NCBI GenBank assembly: GCA_963717745.1
Contig: CAVQXJ010000013.1
Location: 1,116,001 to 1,180,000 of the forward strand
Source of the DNA: JACCXG01 sp963717745
Lineage (GTDB): Bacteria; Acidobacteriota; Vicinamibacteria; Vicinamibacterales; 2-12-FULL-66-21
Direction of reading: 5' to 3'
DNA length: 64,000 nucleotides
The position numbers were made by a program, and so were the translations under genes. This document shows, one piece after another, positions 1 through 9,352 of this stretch (within the stretch, counting starts at the first letter, position 1; the number at the start of each line of letters is the position of its first letter). Under the pieces are notes generated by a model. That model did not search any database and was not told the DNA's origin. It saw only the letters and a program-made list of their open reading frames with translations.

Positions 1-1080
1 TCGCCGCGCCGTTGACCGCCGTGATCACGTCCCCGCGATGCACACCGGCCTTTTCGGCCGGGCTGCCGGCCTGGACCGCATTGACCAGCGCGCCACGCAC
101 GTGGGTCAACCCGAGGCTGCGGGCCAGGTCGCTCGTCACCGGCTGGATCGTCACGCCGATCATGCCGCGGTGCACCTGGCCGTGGTCAATCAGCTGCGTC
201 ATGACGTTCTTCGCCATGTTCGCGGGAATCGCGAAGCCGATGCCGATGTTGCCGCCCGACGGGGTCAGGATCTGTGAGTTGATGCCGACCAGCTCGCCGC
301 GGGTGCTGACGAGGGCGCCACCCGAGTTGCCCTGGTTGATGGGCGCATCGGTCTGGATGAAGTCCTCGTAGGTGTTGTCGCCGCCCGCGGTGGCGCGTCC
401 CTTCGCGCTCACGATTCCCATCGTGACCGTCTGGCCGACCCCGAGCGGGTTGCCCACGGCCAGCACGACGTCGCCCACGCGCACGGCGTCCGAGTCGCCG
501 AGCGACAGCGTCTGCAGGTTCGTGCCGTCGACCTTCAGGACCGCCAGATCGCTGGGCTTGTCCGTGCCGACGACCTTTGCCTTGAGGGTGCGGCCGTCGG
601 TCAGCTCGATGTTGACCTGCTCGGCCCCTTCGACAACGTGATTGTTGGTCAGGATGTAACCGTCGGGGCGGACGATCACGCCCGAGCCGAGGCCGCCCTG
701 ACGACGTTCAGGCATCTGGGGAGCGCGCCGGCCCTGGCCCTGACCGAACCGATCGCCGAAGAACTCGCGGAGCTCGTCGGGGATGTCCTGGCTGATGTTG
801 CGGACGCGCCGCTCGGAGCGGACGGTCACGACCGCGGGAATGATCTGCTCGACCACGCCGGCGTACGAGCACCCCTGCTCCCGGAAGCGGGGCTGGAGCG
901 GGCGCCGGGGCCGCGATCGGCGCCGCGGAGGCGGTGGGGCCGACTTCGTTGGAAGCCGACCACCCAATCACCGATCCCGGTCAGCAGCAGTGCGACCGCG
1001 GCGGCGGTTCCCCGTCCGGCCGTGAGCCGGTGACCGCGGCGGCCGGTTGGTGGAAGTTCCGGAAAATCGTTGTTATGCAT
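1..1080 (-). CDS. DegP/HtrA-type periplasmic serine protease (3' end outside window, frameshifted)
   Basis: Trypsin-like protease with a C-terminal PDZ domain, acting in the envelope on misfolded proteins. The reverse strand reads a chymotrypsin-fold core with the triad in family contexts: His in TNNHVVEGA, Asp in SDLAVLKVD, Ser in NQGNSGGAL. A PDZ start (GALVNAVQAGSPAEKAGV) follows before the window edge. The chosen start is ATG at 1080 (MHNNDFPELPP), with GGAG just upstream and a membrane anchor (AAAVALLLTGI). Two frame changes, near 965 and near 890, split the anchor, the Ala/Pro linker and the protease core; the core itself is clean. It lies 108 bp downstream of a histidine kinase on the same strand, as expected for an envelope-stress operon. 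The family is clear; whether the frameshifts are real is not. Confidence 0.88.
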
Positions 1081-1188
1081 GTTGGTGCTGTCTCCAGTCA
1101 GTAGCAAAGATGACTACTTGAAGATACGGAGCCAGCATTACCGGCACATGGCCGGAACATTACATCGGTGAAAGGTTCGCGGCGGGGA
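1081..1188 (-). promoter_or_regulatory. Intergenic spacer with small palindrome before the HtrA gene
   Basis: The spacer between the kinase stop and the protease start contains CCGGCACATGGCCGG near 1140-1155, a 5-bp inverted repeat around a 5-base centre. It could be an operator, an attenuator or chance. No clear -10/-35 pair is seen. Confidence 0.25.
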
Positions 1189-2583
1189 CTAGGCCGGCAG
1201 CCGCAGCTCGAAGGTCGAACCGGCCCCGGGCGTGGACCGGACGTCCACCCGGCCGCCGTGCGCGGCGACGATCGCCCGCACCAGGCTCAATCCGAGCCCG
1301 AGTCCGCGGGTCGAGCGGCTCTTGTCGCCGCGATAGAGACGATCCCAGATCCGGGGGAGCTCGGCCGGCGGGATGCCGACCCCGGTGTCGGAGACGGTCA
1401 GCACCGCGTCGGGTCCGTTCCGGGTCGCCGCGATGGTGACGTGACCGCTTGCGGGCGTGTACTTCAGCGCGTTGTCGAGCAGGTTGGCGAGCACCTGCCG
1501 CATCCGGCTGCGATCGACGTCGACGACCAGCTCGGACTCCGTGCTGGTGCGGATCTCGACCTGACGCTCCTCGGCGAGATCCTCGTAGAGCTCGACCGAC
1601 TGCCGGATCAAGTCGTTCAGATCGGTCGGCTCGCGGCGCAGCGTCATCGTCCCGGTCTCGGCCTCGGAGATGTCCATCAGGGTGTTCAGCATGGCCACCA
1701 CCCGGTCGGACTCCTCGAGACAGTCGGCGAGCGCGTCCCGCAGCATCGCGGGATCGTTGGCGGTCAGCGCGGTCTCGGCGATGCCGCGCAGCCGGGTCAT
1801 CGGCGTCCGCAGATCGTGGGCGACGTTGTCGAGCGCGCCCCGCATGCCGGCGAGGACGGCGTCGATGCGATCGAGCATCGCGTTCACCAGCGCACTCAGC
1901 TCGTCGAGCGCGTCGCCGGTGTCCTGCGCGGGCACCCGCACGTCGGTGCGGCCGGTCCGCAGGATCGAGCGCACCGTGTCGGCGAGCCGGCGAAGCGGCT
2001 GAAGCGCCGAGGAGGTCAGCACCGCGCCGCCGGCGAGGCCGACGAAGATCAGCGAGAGGACGTTGAAGAGGAGCACGCGGCGAAACCGCTCCAGCAGCTG
2101 CGCGCGGCGCTCGGTGCTCATGCCGACCTGGAACAGCGTTCCGTCGCGCAGCCGGACCGAGGCGACTTCCAGGACGAAGCCGTCGGCGCCGGTGTCGAGC
2201 GTGCTCCACGTCTGCTGCCCGTCGGGTGAGGGCACCTCGAGCCGTGACAGGTCGAAGTGGCGCCAGTCCTCGGGCCGGCTGAGAAAGGTCACCGCCTGCC
2301 GGGCGCCGACCGTGCGCACGAGCAGCGGCCCGGGCGCGGCCGTCGCCTGGGTGCGCTGAATCTCCTCCTGCAGCGCGGCAACGCCGCCCACCTGATAGGC
2401 GTTGGCATACTGCACCAGCGCGGTGCGGATGATTTCGCGGTCGTACTGGCGGAGCGACGCCGCCACCAGCAGATAGGTCAACCCGGTCAGGACCAGCGAG
2501 CTGACGACGAAGATCGCGGCGTACCAGAGAGCGAGGCGGAAGCCGAGCGTGTGGCGGAGCCGCTCACGCCACTTGGAGTACAT
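1189..2583 (-). CDS. Two-component sensor histidine kinase, HAMP type
   Basis: Membrane sensor kinase of 464 aa. Two membrane segments, about residues 15-43 and 170-194, bracket a periplasmic sensor domain of about 120 residues. A HAMP linker follows (about 195-245), then the HisKA dimerisation helix with phospho-acceptor His256 (NVAHDLRTP). The HATPase_c domain shows the N box (LANLLDNALKY), G1 (VSDTGVGIPP) and G2 (GLGLGLSLV). The gene starts inside the last codons of the upstream response regulator, so the pair is translationally coupled. A DegP/HtrA protease follows downstream, an arrangement like Cpx envelope-stress systems. The signal sensed cannot be told from the sequence. Confidence 0.95.
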   Translation of the reverse strand: MYSKWRERLRHTLGFRLALWYAAIFVVSSLVLTGLTYLLVAASLRQYDREIIRTALVQYANAYQVGGVAALQEEIQRTQATAAPGPLLVRTVGARQAVTFLSRPEDWRHFDLSRLEVPSPDGQQTWSTLDTGADGFVLEVASVRLRDGTLFQVGMSTERRAQLLERFRRVLLFNVLSLIFVGLAGGAVLTSSALQPLRRLADTVRSILRTGRTDVRVPAQDTGDALDELSALVNAMLDRIDAVLAGMRGALDNVAHDLRTPMTRLRGIAETALTANDPAMLRDALADCLEESDRVVAMLNTLMDISEAETGTMTLRREPTDLNDLIRQSVELYEDLAEERQVEIRTSTESELVVDVDRSRMRQVLANLLDNALKYTPASGHVTIAATRNGPDAVLTVSDTGVGIPPAELPRIWDRLYRGDKSRSTRGLGLGLSLVRAIVAAHGGRVDVRSTPGAGSTFELRLPA

Positions 2584-3241
2584 AGCCCATGCCTCGGACG
2601 GTCTGGATCATCTTGTGGTCGAAGTCGCGGTCGATCTTCTCGCGCAGGCGATGCACGAGCACGTCGACGACGTTGGTGCGGGGGTCGAAGCTGTAGTCCC
2701 AGACGTGGGACAGGATCATGGTCTTCGACACCACCCGGCCGGCGTTGCGCATCAGGTACTCGAGCAGGGCGAACTCGCGAGGCCGGAGCTCGATCTCGCG
2801 GCCGGCGCGGACCGCGCGGCGCGATCGCAGATCGAGGCTGAGGTCGCCGGCAGTGAGGTGGGTCGACCCCGGCGCCGCGGTGGCGCGCCGGATCAGGGCC
2901 TGGACGCGCGCGAGCAGTTCGGTGAAGGCGAACGGCTTGATCAGGTAATCGTCGCCGCCGGCCTCGAGCCCGGTGACGCGGTCGTCGACCGTGTGGCGCG
3001 CGCTGAGGATCAGCACCGGCGTGGTGATCTGGCGCCGGCGCAGCTCTTTGATCAGCGACAGGCCATCGCGCTTCGGGAGCATGACGTCGATGATCGCGAC
3101 GTCATGGCTTTGCCCGCCGGCGAGCTGCAGCCCGTCGTCGCCGTCCGCCGCCCGGTCGACGGCGAAGCCCGCCTCGCGCAGGCCGCGGGCGACGAAGTCG
3201 GCGATGGTCGGGTCGTCTTCAACGAGCAGCGCCCTCACCAC
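2564..3241 (-). CDS. OmpR/PhoB-family response regulator
   Basis: DNA-binding partner of the kinase immediately downstream. The receiver domain has the acidic pair EDD, phospho-acceptor Asp near residue 51 (IIDVMLP) and Lys in LIKPFAF. The C-terminal winged helix carries LRPREFALLEYLMRNAGRVV and the recognition-helix region TNVVDVLVHRLREK. An ATG at 3280 would add about 13 residues (GGSGHWGHWYS) unlike the family; GTG at 3241 or 3238 puts the protein start at VRALLVEDD, as in homologues. The last 20 bp overlap the kinase start. Expected to regulate its own operon and probably the HtrA gene downstream; that is inference from order. Confidence 0.94.
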   Translation of the reverse strand: MVRALLVEDDPTIADFVARGLREAGFAVDRAADGDDGLQLAGGQSHDVAIIDVMLPKRDGLSLIKELRRRQITTPVLILSARHTVDDRVTGLEAGGDDYLIKPFAFTELLARVQALIRRATAAPGSTHLTAGDLSLDLRSRRAVRAGREIELRPREFALLEYLMRNAGRVVSKTMILSHVWDYSFDPRTNVVDVLVHRLREKIDRDFDHKMIQTVRGMGYVLQVA

Positions 3242-3303
3242 GCGACTATACCAATGCCCCCAATGCCCGGATCCGCCCACCCCAGTGTCCGCCTCCGAAC
3301 GCC

Positions 3304-3652
3304 GGGGTCAGATCTCTATTTTCCAATCCCACGCCCGTTTTCGGGGTCAGATCTCGAATTTCCCGCCAGATAGAGAAAGACGTGACTGAATGGTCACATT
3401 TGGTGGAGCCCCCACCCAAATCGCAGACGGCGCCGCGGGTCGTCGATGGCTGTAAACCGATGAAACGAAACAGAGATCGGATTCGACACGCCGGTCGACG
3501 TCCTGGGGTCAGATCTCGAATTTCCACTCATCCTGGTGCAGATTCGAGATCTGACCCCAGGAGGACGCTGGGCTCGCTGAAGAATAGAGATCTGACCCCG
3601 GCGAGTGGCGGGGTTCGGGGCGACAGCGACTCGAAAATAGAGATCTGACCCC
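3304..3652. repeat. Repeat family E: AGATCT-centred units, three forward then three inverted
   Basis: This 440-bp gap holds six copies of a unit of about 20 bp, GGGGTCAGATCT followed by CGAATTTCC or CTATTTTCC. Forward copies lie at 3304-3324, 3343-3363 and 3505-3525. Inverted copies lie at 3541-3558, 3583-3599 and 3633-3652. The array is therefore a large imperfect palindrome with variable spacers. The last unit ends about 30 bp before the ADOP 1 start. No gene is seen in the gap; the codon-like readings here are repeat translation. Confidence 0.85.
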
Positions 3653-3681
3653 TGGCATGTGGGGTGCAGCGCCGGGGGGCC

Positions 3682-6141
3682 ATGCGGGAGCTTCGAATCG
3701 CGGTCCGCCGGATGTGGCGGAATCCGTTGTTCGCCATCTCGGTGGCGGGGACGCTCGCGCTCGGCGTTGCGGCGACGACGGCCATCTACACCGTCGTCGA
3801 CGGCGTGCTGCTCAAGCCCTTGCCGTTCCCCGACCCGGGCGCACTGGTGCGGGTGACCGCTGACTACACCGCGCTCGACGCCCGCGATGTCGGACTGTCG
3901 CAGCCCGAGCTCCAGGACTACGCGATCCGGTCGGGCGCCTTCGAGTCGATTGCCGGCATCTGGCCGGTGACGGCGAACCTGACCGGTTCGGATCGGCCCG
4001 AGCGGGTCGAGACGCTGCTGGCGAGCGCCAACTACTTCGACCTCCTCGGCGCCACCCCCGCGCTCGGCCGCACCTTCTCGACCCGCGACGAGATCCCGGG
4101 CATTGCGACGGTGGCGGTCATCAGCGATGGCCTCTGGCGGCGCGGCTTCGGCGGCGATCCCCAGGTGCTCGGCCGCAAGCTCCGCATAGACGAGGACGTC
4201 TACGAAATCATCGGGGTCATGCCCCCGTCGTTCCGGCATCCCAGTCAGACCCTGGAGACCGACGTCGACGTGTGGGCGCCGAGCGGCTGGCGCGACGCCC
4301 CGTTCAGCAAGCCGTCCTACAGCGCGCGGTTCATGCCGTCGGCGATCGGCCGGCTGTCGCGCGGTCTGACCGTGGACCAGGCGCGCGCCCGGGTCGAGAG
4401 CCTCTCGGCCGAGATGCGGCGCGACCATCCCGATCAGTACCCGGCGCGCCTCGGTTGGACGCCGCGCCTCTACCCGCTGGCGGACGATCTCGTCTCGGCG
4501 GTCCGCCCGGGATTGCTGGTGCTGATGTTCGGCATCGCGTTCGTGATGCTGATCGCCATCTCCAACATCTCCAACCTCCTGCTGATCCGCGCGGTCGCGC
4601 GCGAGCGCGAGGTCGCCGTGCAGCGGGCGCTGGGCGCATCGCGCTGGCGGATCATCTCGAGTGTCCTCATGGAGGGCGGCGTGCTGGCGCTGGCGGGCGG
4701 CGCGATGGGCTTCCTCGCGAGCCTGTGGGGTGTCGATCTCCTGCTCAGGCTGGTGCCCGACCGGCTACCGCGGGTCGCGGAAATCGGCGTCGACCACCGC
4801 GTGTTCCTGTTCGCCGTCCTGACCGCGACAGTCGCCGGCCTGCTGGTCGGGATCGGTCCCGCCCTGCAGTCGGTCCGATCCGACGTCAGCGAGCATCTCA
4901 AGTCGTCCGGCAAAGGCGTGCACAGCGGCGCCCGGGCGCGGCTGCGCAACGCACTGGTGGTTGCCCAGGTCGCGATCGCAATGGTCCTCCTCACCGGAGC
5001 CGGTCTGCTGGTGCGCAGCCTCTGGAACCTGCAATCGGTGCAGACCGGCGTCATGCTGGACGAGGTGCTGACCCTGCGCGTGTGGCTGCCGCAGCCGAAC
5101 GAGCCCTCGAGCGGCCCGTATTTCGCGCATCCGCGGCGACTCGCGCTGATTCGCGGCATTCTCGAGCGGCTCGGCGAGTCGCGCGATGTCCGCGCCGCCG
5201 GCATCGCCACGGCCTTGCCAGCGACCCGCGACACCGGAACGACGGCGTTCGCGGTCGAAGGCTCGACCCCGGATCCCGCCAATCTCAGCATCGCCTCGCC
5301 GATGGCCGTCACCGCCGGCTACTTCCCGGCATTCGGCATTCGACTCGTCCAGGGCCGGCTGCTCGAGGATCGAGACGACGAGCGTACGCCGCGCGCGGCG
5401 GTCGTCAACGAGACCTTCATGCGGACCTACCTGAAGGGGGAGCCAGCGGTCGGCCGGCGATTCCGTTTCGTCAACGGCCGCGGCCAGGCGCCGCCGACCG
5501 CTCCGTGGATCACGATCGTCGGGGTAGTGGCGGACGTGAAGGAGGACGGACTCGACGCCCCCGTCCGCCCGCAGATCTATCAATCGCTGCTCCAATCCTC
5601 CACCCTCTCGCTCGCCATCGTCGCGCGCGGCCACGGCGCGCCGCCAGCCGCATCGGTGATCGAGCAGGCGGTGCGGTCGGCCGATCCGAACCTGCCGCTC
5701 TATGCGGTGCGCACGGGCAAGGACCTGATCGCGGCGCAGCTCGCGCAGCGGGCGTTCGCGACCCGGCTGACCAATGCGTTCGCGGTGCTGGCGGTGCTGC
5801 TCGCGGCGTTCGGATTGCACGGCATCATCGCCTACGGCGTGCGCCAGCGGCGCCACGAGATCGGCGTCCGCATCGCGCTTGGCGCGACCGCTGCGCGGAT
5901 CACCGGGCTCGTGCTCGGTCAGGCGGTCCGCCTCGCCGCCGGCGGCGTGGCGGCCGGCCTGGCCGCCTCCTTCATCCTCTCGGAGTTCCTGCGGACCATG
6001 CTGTTCGGGATCAGCCCGAACGACCCGCGGACGCTCGCCACGACGGTCGGCATCCTCATCGCCGTGGTCGGACTGGCCACGATCGGCGCCGCCCGGCGGG
6101 CGACCCGGATCGAGGCGTCGGTCGCGCTCAGGCAGGAGTAG
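3682..6141 (+). CDS. ADOP-family ABC-type permease (copy 1)
   Basis: Inner-membrane permease of 819 aa with two MacB-like periplasmic plus FtsX units, the duplicated layout of acidobacterial orphan permeases. The N terminus (MRELRIAVRRMWRNPLFAIS) leads into the first membrane helix, then a MacB_PCD domain with the typical ANYFDLLGATPALGRTF stretch, the first FtsX block (ISNISNLLLIRAVARERE, VQRALGASRWRI), the second periplasmic domain, and a closing FtsX block (RHEIGVRIALGATAARI). ATG 3682 is preferred over 3664 because it matches family N termini and follows a G-rich stretch. The reading frame is intact, unlike the other three copies. No ABC ATPase is nearby. Substrate unknown; these proteins are presumed export or signalling permeases. 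Confidence 0.93.
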   Translation: MRELRIAVRRMWRNPLFAISVAGTLALGVAATTAIYTVVDGVLLKPLPFPDPGALVRVTADYTALDARDVGLSQPELQDYAIRSGAFESIAGIWPVTANLTGSDRPERVETLLASANYFDLLGATPALGRTFSTRDEIPGIATVAVISDGLWRRGFGGDPQVLGRKLRIDEDVYEIIGVMPPSFRHPSQTLETDVDVWAPSGWRDAPFSKPSYSARFMPSAIGRLSRGLTVDQARARVESLSAEMRRDHPDQYPARLGWTPRLYPLADDLVSAVRPGLLVLMFGIAFVMLIAISNISNLLLIRAVAREREVAVQRALGASRWRIISSVLMEGGVLALAGGAMGFLASLWGVDLLLRLVPDRLPRVAEIGVDHRVFLFAVLTATVAGLLVGIGPALQSVRSDVSEHLKSSGKGVHSGARARLRNALVVAQVAIAMVLLTGAGLLVRSLWNLQSVQTGVMLDEVLTLRVWLPQPNEPSSGPYFAHPRRLALIRGILERLGESRDVRAAGIATALPATRDTGTTAFAVEGSTPDPANLSIASPMAVTAGYFPAFGIRLVQGRLLEDRDDERTPRAAVVNETFMRTYLKGEPAVGRRFRFVNGRGQAPPTAPWITIVGVVADVKEDGLDAPVRPQIYQSLLQSSTLSLAIVARGHGAPPAASVIEQAVRSADPNLPLYAVRTGKDLIAAQLAQRAFATRLTNAFAVLAVLLAAFGLHGIIAYGVRQRRHEIGVRIALGATAARITGLVLGQAVRLAAGGVAAGLAASFILSEFLRTMLFGISPNDPRTLATTVGILIAVVGLATIGAARRATRIEASVALRQE

Positions 6142-6150
6142 TATCCTCTC

Positions 6151-6202
6151 CGCGGTTCGCGGGTTCCGCGGGTTCGCGGGTTCGCGGGTTCGCGAACCCG
6201 AA
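6151..6202. repeat. Repeat family C: GTTCGCGG array (short copy)
   Basis: Tandem GGGTTCGCG words between ADOP 1 and the esterase, ending in the palindrome GGGTTCGCGAACCCG. The same word arrays occur at 39691-39862 and 58062-58240. This is the shortest copy and has almost no right arm. Confidence 0.75.
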
Positions 6203-6231
6203 CACTTCACTCCTATCGAGGCGCTTCAGAC

Positions 6232-7593
6232 ATGTCTACTCGTCTCCTGACCGTGGCGATCGCCGCGGGCACACTCGGACTCGTGGTCACGGCGCAGCAG
6301 CCGCCGGCCCAACCGCCGGCCACGGCGCCGGCGCCCGCGACTGCCGGCCAGACTCCGGCCGCGGGAGAGGGCCGCAGCACCAATCTTGGCGTCGATGCCA
6401 ACAAGAATCCGCTGCGGCTCGCGCTCAAGACCGGGCACGTCTCGAACTATGACGAAGCGAAGGCCGGCACTTACACCTTGCCCGATCCCCTCGTGACCGC
6501 CGGCGCGAAGCCGGTGCGCGACGCGAAGGCGTGGCGAGCGCGGCGCGCCGAAATCCTGAACCTCTACGAGACCCATATCTACGGCCGCACGCCGGCGAAG
6601 ACGCCGAAGGTGACCTGGCAGGTCGCCGAGACCGATCCGAAAGCGCGCAATGGCACGGCTATCAGAAAGAAGATTGCCGGCGCCGTTGGATCGAACGTCG
6701 ATGCACCGCGCATCACGGTCACGCTCACCACACCCGCGAACGCCAACAAACCTGTACCAGTCATTCTGCTCGTCAACTTCGGCGGCGGCCCTCCGCCGCC
6801 GCCCGGTACCGCCACCAGGGGGCCGGGTTTCAATGCGCATGCGGACCCCGCTCTCGCGGATGACATCCTCGCGCGCGGCTGGGGCTACGCGACCGTCGGC
6901 TATAACGACATCCAGCCGGATCGCGCGAACACGCGCGGCGAGGCGGTGATGGCCTTGACCGCGGCGCTCCAGCCACCCGGCGCGGCGGATGCGCCGGACG
7001 CCTGGGGCACCATCGGGGTCTGGTCGTGGGGCGTCAGCCGGATCATCGACTATCTCGAGACCGATCGCGCCGTCGACGCCAAGCGGATCGCGGTGTTCGG
7101 TCACTCCCGGCTCGGGAAGACGGTGCTATGGGCGTCGGCGAAGGACGAACGGATCGCCGCGGTGTTCTCCAGTTGTTCCGGAGAGATGGGCGCCGCGCTC
7201 GCCCGGCGTGATTGGGGCGAGACGGTCGACGACATGGCGCAGAACTTCCCGTGGCAGTTCGCCGGTGCGCTCCAGCAGTACGCCGGCCGCTGGAACGAGA
7301 TGCCGGTCGACGCCCACATGCTGATCGCGCTGAGCGCGCCGCGTCCGGTCTTCGTCACCGGGGGCACCGCCGATCAGTGGGCCGATCCCGTCGGCATGTT
7401 CAAGGCCGCGGTCGCCGCCGGCCCGGTCTATCGCCTGCTCGGGCGCAAGGATCTCGGCACCACCGAGCTGCCGCCGCTCGATACGCCGCTGACCGCCGGC
7501 GACCTCGGATGGCACTACCACACCGGTGGCCATACCGCGACACCCGCCGACTGGCAGGCGTTCCTGGTGTTCCTGTCGAAGTACTTCGGTTGA
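6232..7593 (+). CDS. Secreted glucuronoyl esterase-like protein, carbohydrate esterase family 15
   Basis: Alpha/beta hydrolase of 453 aa, expected to cleave ester links between lignin alcohols and 4-O-methylglucuronic acid on xylan. An N-terminal signal peptide (about residues 1-21) is followed by a Pro/Ala-rich linker to residue 45. The nucleophile elbow is GHSRLGK with Ser292, the bacterial form of the CE15 GCSRxGK motif. SSCSGEMGAALARRDWGE follows, with a candidate catalytic acid, then ITALSAP-like LIALSAPRPVFVTGG, and near the C terminus HYHTGGH with the candidate catalytic His. It stands alone between ADOP 1 and a convergent flavoprotein. A GH67 alpha-glucuronidase 38 kb away fits the same substrate. 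Some family members act on other uronate esters. Confidence 0.87.
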   Translation: MSTRLLTVAIAAGTLGLVVTAQQPPAQPPATAPAPATAGQTPAAGEGRSTNLGVDANKNPLRLALKTGHVSNYDEAKAGTYTLPDPLVTAGAKPVRDAKAWRARRAEILNLYETHIYGRTPAKTPKVTWQVAETDPKARNGTAIRKKIAGAVGSNVDAPRITVTLTTPANANKPVPVILLVNFGGGPPPPPGTATRGPGFNAHADPALADDILARGWGYATVGYNDIQPDRANTRGEAVMALTAALQPPGAADAPDAWGTIGVWSWGVSRIIDYLETDRAVDAKRIAVFGHSRLGKTVLWASAKDERIAAVFSSCSGEMGAALARRDWGETVDDMAQNFPWQFAGALQQYAGRWNEMPVDAHMLIALSAPRPVFVTGGTADQWADPVGMFKAAVAAGPVYRLLGRKDLGTTELPPLDTPLTAGDLGWHYHTGGHTATPADWQAFLVFLSKYFG

Positions 7594-7689
7594 TCTCGTT
7601 CGCACGACAGCCACCGCCAGCGGCCGGTAGCTCGCGGCGTTCGGGTGCTTCCAGCGGCACTCGGGGTGAGTCGTTGGCCGGTGAGCTTT

Positions 7690-7762
7690 TACAGCAGGGC
7701 CAGGAGTTCAGGAGGAAACCAATAGTTTTCTTTCTCCTGATCTCCTGGCCCTCCTGTGATCG
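7690..7762. repeat. Inverted repeat between convergent genes, possible bidirectional terminator
   Basis: Arms CAGGGCCAGGAGTTCAGGAG and the inverse CTCCTGATCTCCTGGCCCTC flank a T-rich centre (ATAGTTTTCTTT). It sits between the convergent esterase and flavoprotein genes, so it may stop transcription from both sides. The arms are built from an AGGAGTTC-like word, so it may instead be one more word-array repeat. The rest of 7594-7843 shows nothing recognisable. Confidence 0.5.
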
Positions 7763-7843
7763 CAGGCGCCTCGAGTGCGCTCCGTCGCCTGCTCCAAGCA
7801 GCGCGTGGCTGCGGATCGTGGGGCGGCTGTCGTTGAAACAACG

Positions 7844-9025
7844 TCACGCCTCCGCTCTCGCCGCCTCCCGCCGATCCTCACGACGCGATCGCCACCGAAA
7901 CCGGCTCGCCCACGGATTCGGCCGGCGCTCGACCACATCCGCGATCAGCGGGCCGAGGATGGGTGCGAATTTGAAAGCGTGGCCGCTGTCGCCGGCGGCG
8001 ACCACCAGGCCGGGCCGGTCCGGATCGTGGTCGATCCAGAAGTCGCCATCGAAGGTGTCGCAATACAGGCAGACGCGAGCCGCCTGGATCGGCGCGGTTG
8101 CCAGCGCCGGCAGGTTGTCGCGAAGGAACGCGCGCACGCGTGGCGCATGACCGGCCGCCATCTCTCGCGGTCCGCTCGGATCCACCCGTTGACCGATGCC
8201 GTGATGGCCAATCTTCAGCACCCCGCTCGCCAGCGCGGGGAAGCCATACCATCCGGTCCGCGCGATGTCCGCGGCCCACACCGGGAAGGCTGGCGCACGC
8301 CACCGGGGATCGGGTCCGGCGTCGACGTGCACTACCGGCTGACCGATCGACCACATCACGTGATTCAGGTGCGGCAGCAGCGCCGGTGTCCACGCACCCG
8401 CCGCGATCAGCACCACGTCCGCGGCATGGGCGGCCGCTTCGCGCGTCCGCACGCCGGTCACGCGGCCTGATGACGACAGCACGTGCGTGACGCTGGTGTG
8501 CTCGACGATCACGACCCCGGCCGCACGTGCCTCGGCCGCCACCTGCGCGACCACGGCGCCGCTCTCGACCCAGCCGGCGCGGCGATTGAGATAGCCGTCG
8601 GGGTAGGCGATCGGCGACCACGCCGGCAGACGCGATCCGCGATCGATCGCGGTCAGGCGTTCGACCGGATGTCCGCGTGACTGGAGGAGCGCAAAGCTCT
8701 GGTACTCGAAGCCGCCGGGCGCCATCGGCTCGGCGGCGAGCAGCACGAACCCATCCTCGTGATAGAGCGGCCGTTCCCAGCGCGCGTTCCAGGCATCCCA
8801 TCCCGCCAGCGCGGCCTCGGCCATCTTCGTGTAGTGCTCGTCGGCGCCGTAGTCCGCGCGCACGATCTTGCTGATGTCGGTGCTGGCCGCCAAGGGTGCC
8901 GGGATGGGGCCGGGATCGAGCACGGTGACCGCCCACCCTCGCGCTCGGAGCTCACAGGCCGCGGTCAGACCGAAGATGCCGCCGCCGACCACCAGGATGG
9001 ATGAGGACGCACGGGTCATGCGCAA
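7844..9025 (-). CDS. FAD-dependent oxidoreductase, sarcosine oxidase / DAO type
   Basis: Flavoprotein of 393 aa that probably oxidises an N-methyl amino acid or related amine. The N terminus has the Rossmann dinucleotide motif VVGGGIFGLTAACEL. The C-terminal half has CLYCDTFDGDFWIDHDP, which matches the region holding the covalent-flavin Cys in monomeric sarcosine oxidases, and DSGHAFKFAPILGPLIAD, the usual SGHGFKF block. Length fits the family (about 380-390 aa). The last 20 residues are Arg-rich and may be a short extension. Neighbours give no pathway clue. Substrate not assignable. Confidence 0.88.
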   Translation of the reverse strand: MRMTRASSSILVVGGGIFGLTAACELRARGWAVTVLDPGPIPAPLAASTDISKIVRADYGADEHYTKMAEAALAGWDAWNARWERPLYHEDGFVLLAAEPMAPGGFEYQSFALLQSRGHPVERLTAIDRGSRLPAWSPIAYPDGYLNRRAGWVESGAVVAQVAAEARAAGVVIVEHTSVTHVLSSSGRVTGVRTREAAAHAADVVLIAAGAWTPALLPHLNHVMWSIGQPVVHVDAGPDPRWRAPAFPVWAADIARTGWYGFPALASGVLKIGHHGIGQRVDPSGPREMAAGHAPRVRAFLRDNLPALATAPIQAARVCLYCDTFDGDFWIDHDPDRPGLVVAAGDSGHAFKFAPILGPLIADVVERRPNPWASRFRWRSRREDRREAARAEA

Positions 9026-9352
9026 CGGTCAGTATGGATCGTCACCCACTGAACCGCAGGCCGGTCAGACGGTTGTGTCAACGGCTGACAAATCCGTTGC
9101 ATCTGTACTGAACTTGCCCACGGCATCAGGCGCCACAGTGAACACGACCACCCGGAAATATTGGTCGACTCGGAGTTCTGGTGAGCTTGGTGCCGCCTGA
9201 AAGGGTGGCCCGTCGAGTCGCTGAGCTTCCCTGGCCGGCCAAAAGAGCCCATCTGGAGAACCAATTGCAATGGGACCGACGTGGCACGCTCCTTTCCTGG
9301 AGTGTGGCGACGCAGCGCACACAGTGTGCAGGCGTCGGCCGAGAGGTGGAAG
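9026..9352. other. Non-coding stretch, nothing recognised
   Basis: About 330 bp between divergent genes. Slightly less GC-rich than its surroundings, with no repeat family or convincing open frame on either strand. It presumably holds promoters for both flanking genes; I could not pick a clear one. Confidence 0.4.

Noticed and set aside
1160..2229. Alternative long frames over the first histidine kinase
   Set aside because: The minus frame at 1189-2583 contains H, N and G boxes in order; the others are Arg/Ala-rich shadows.
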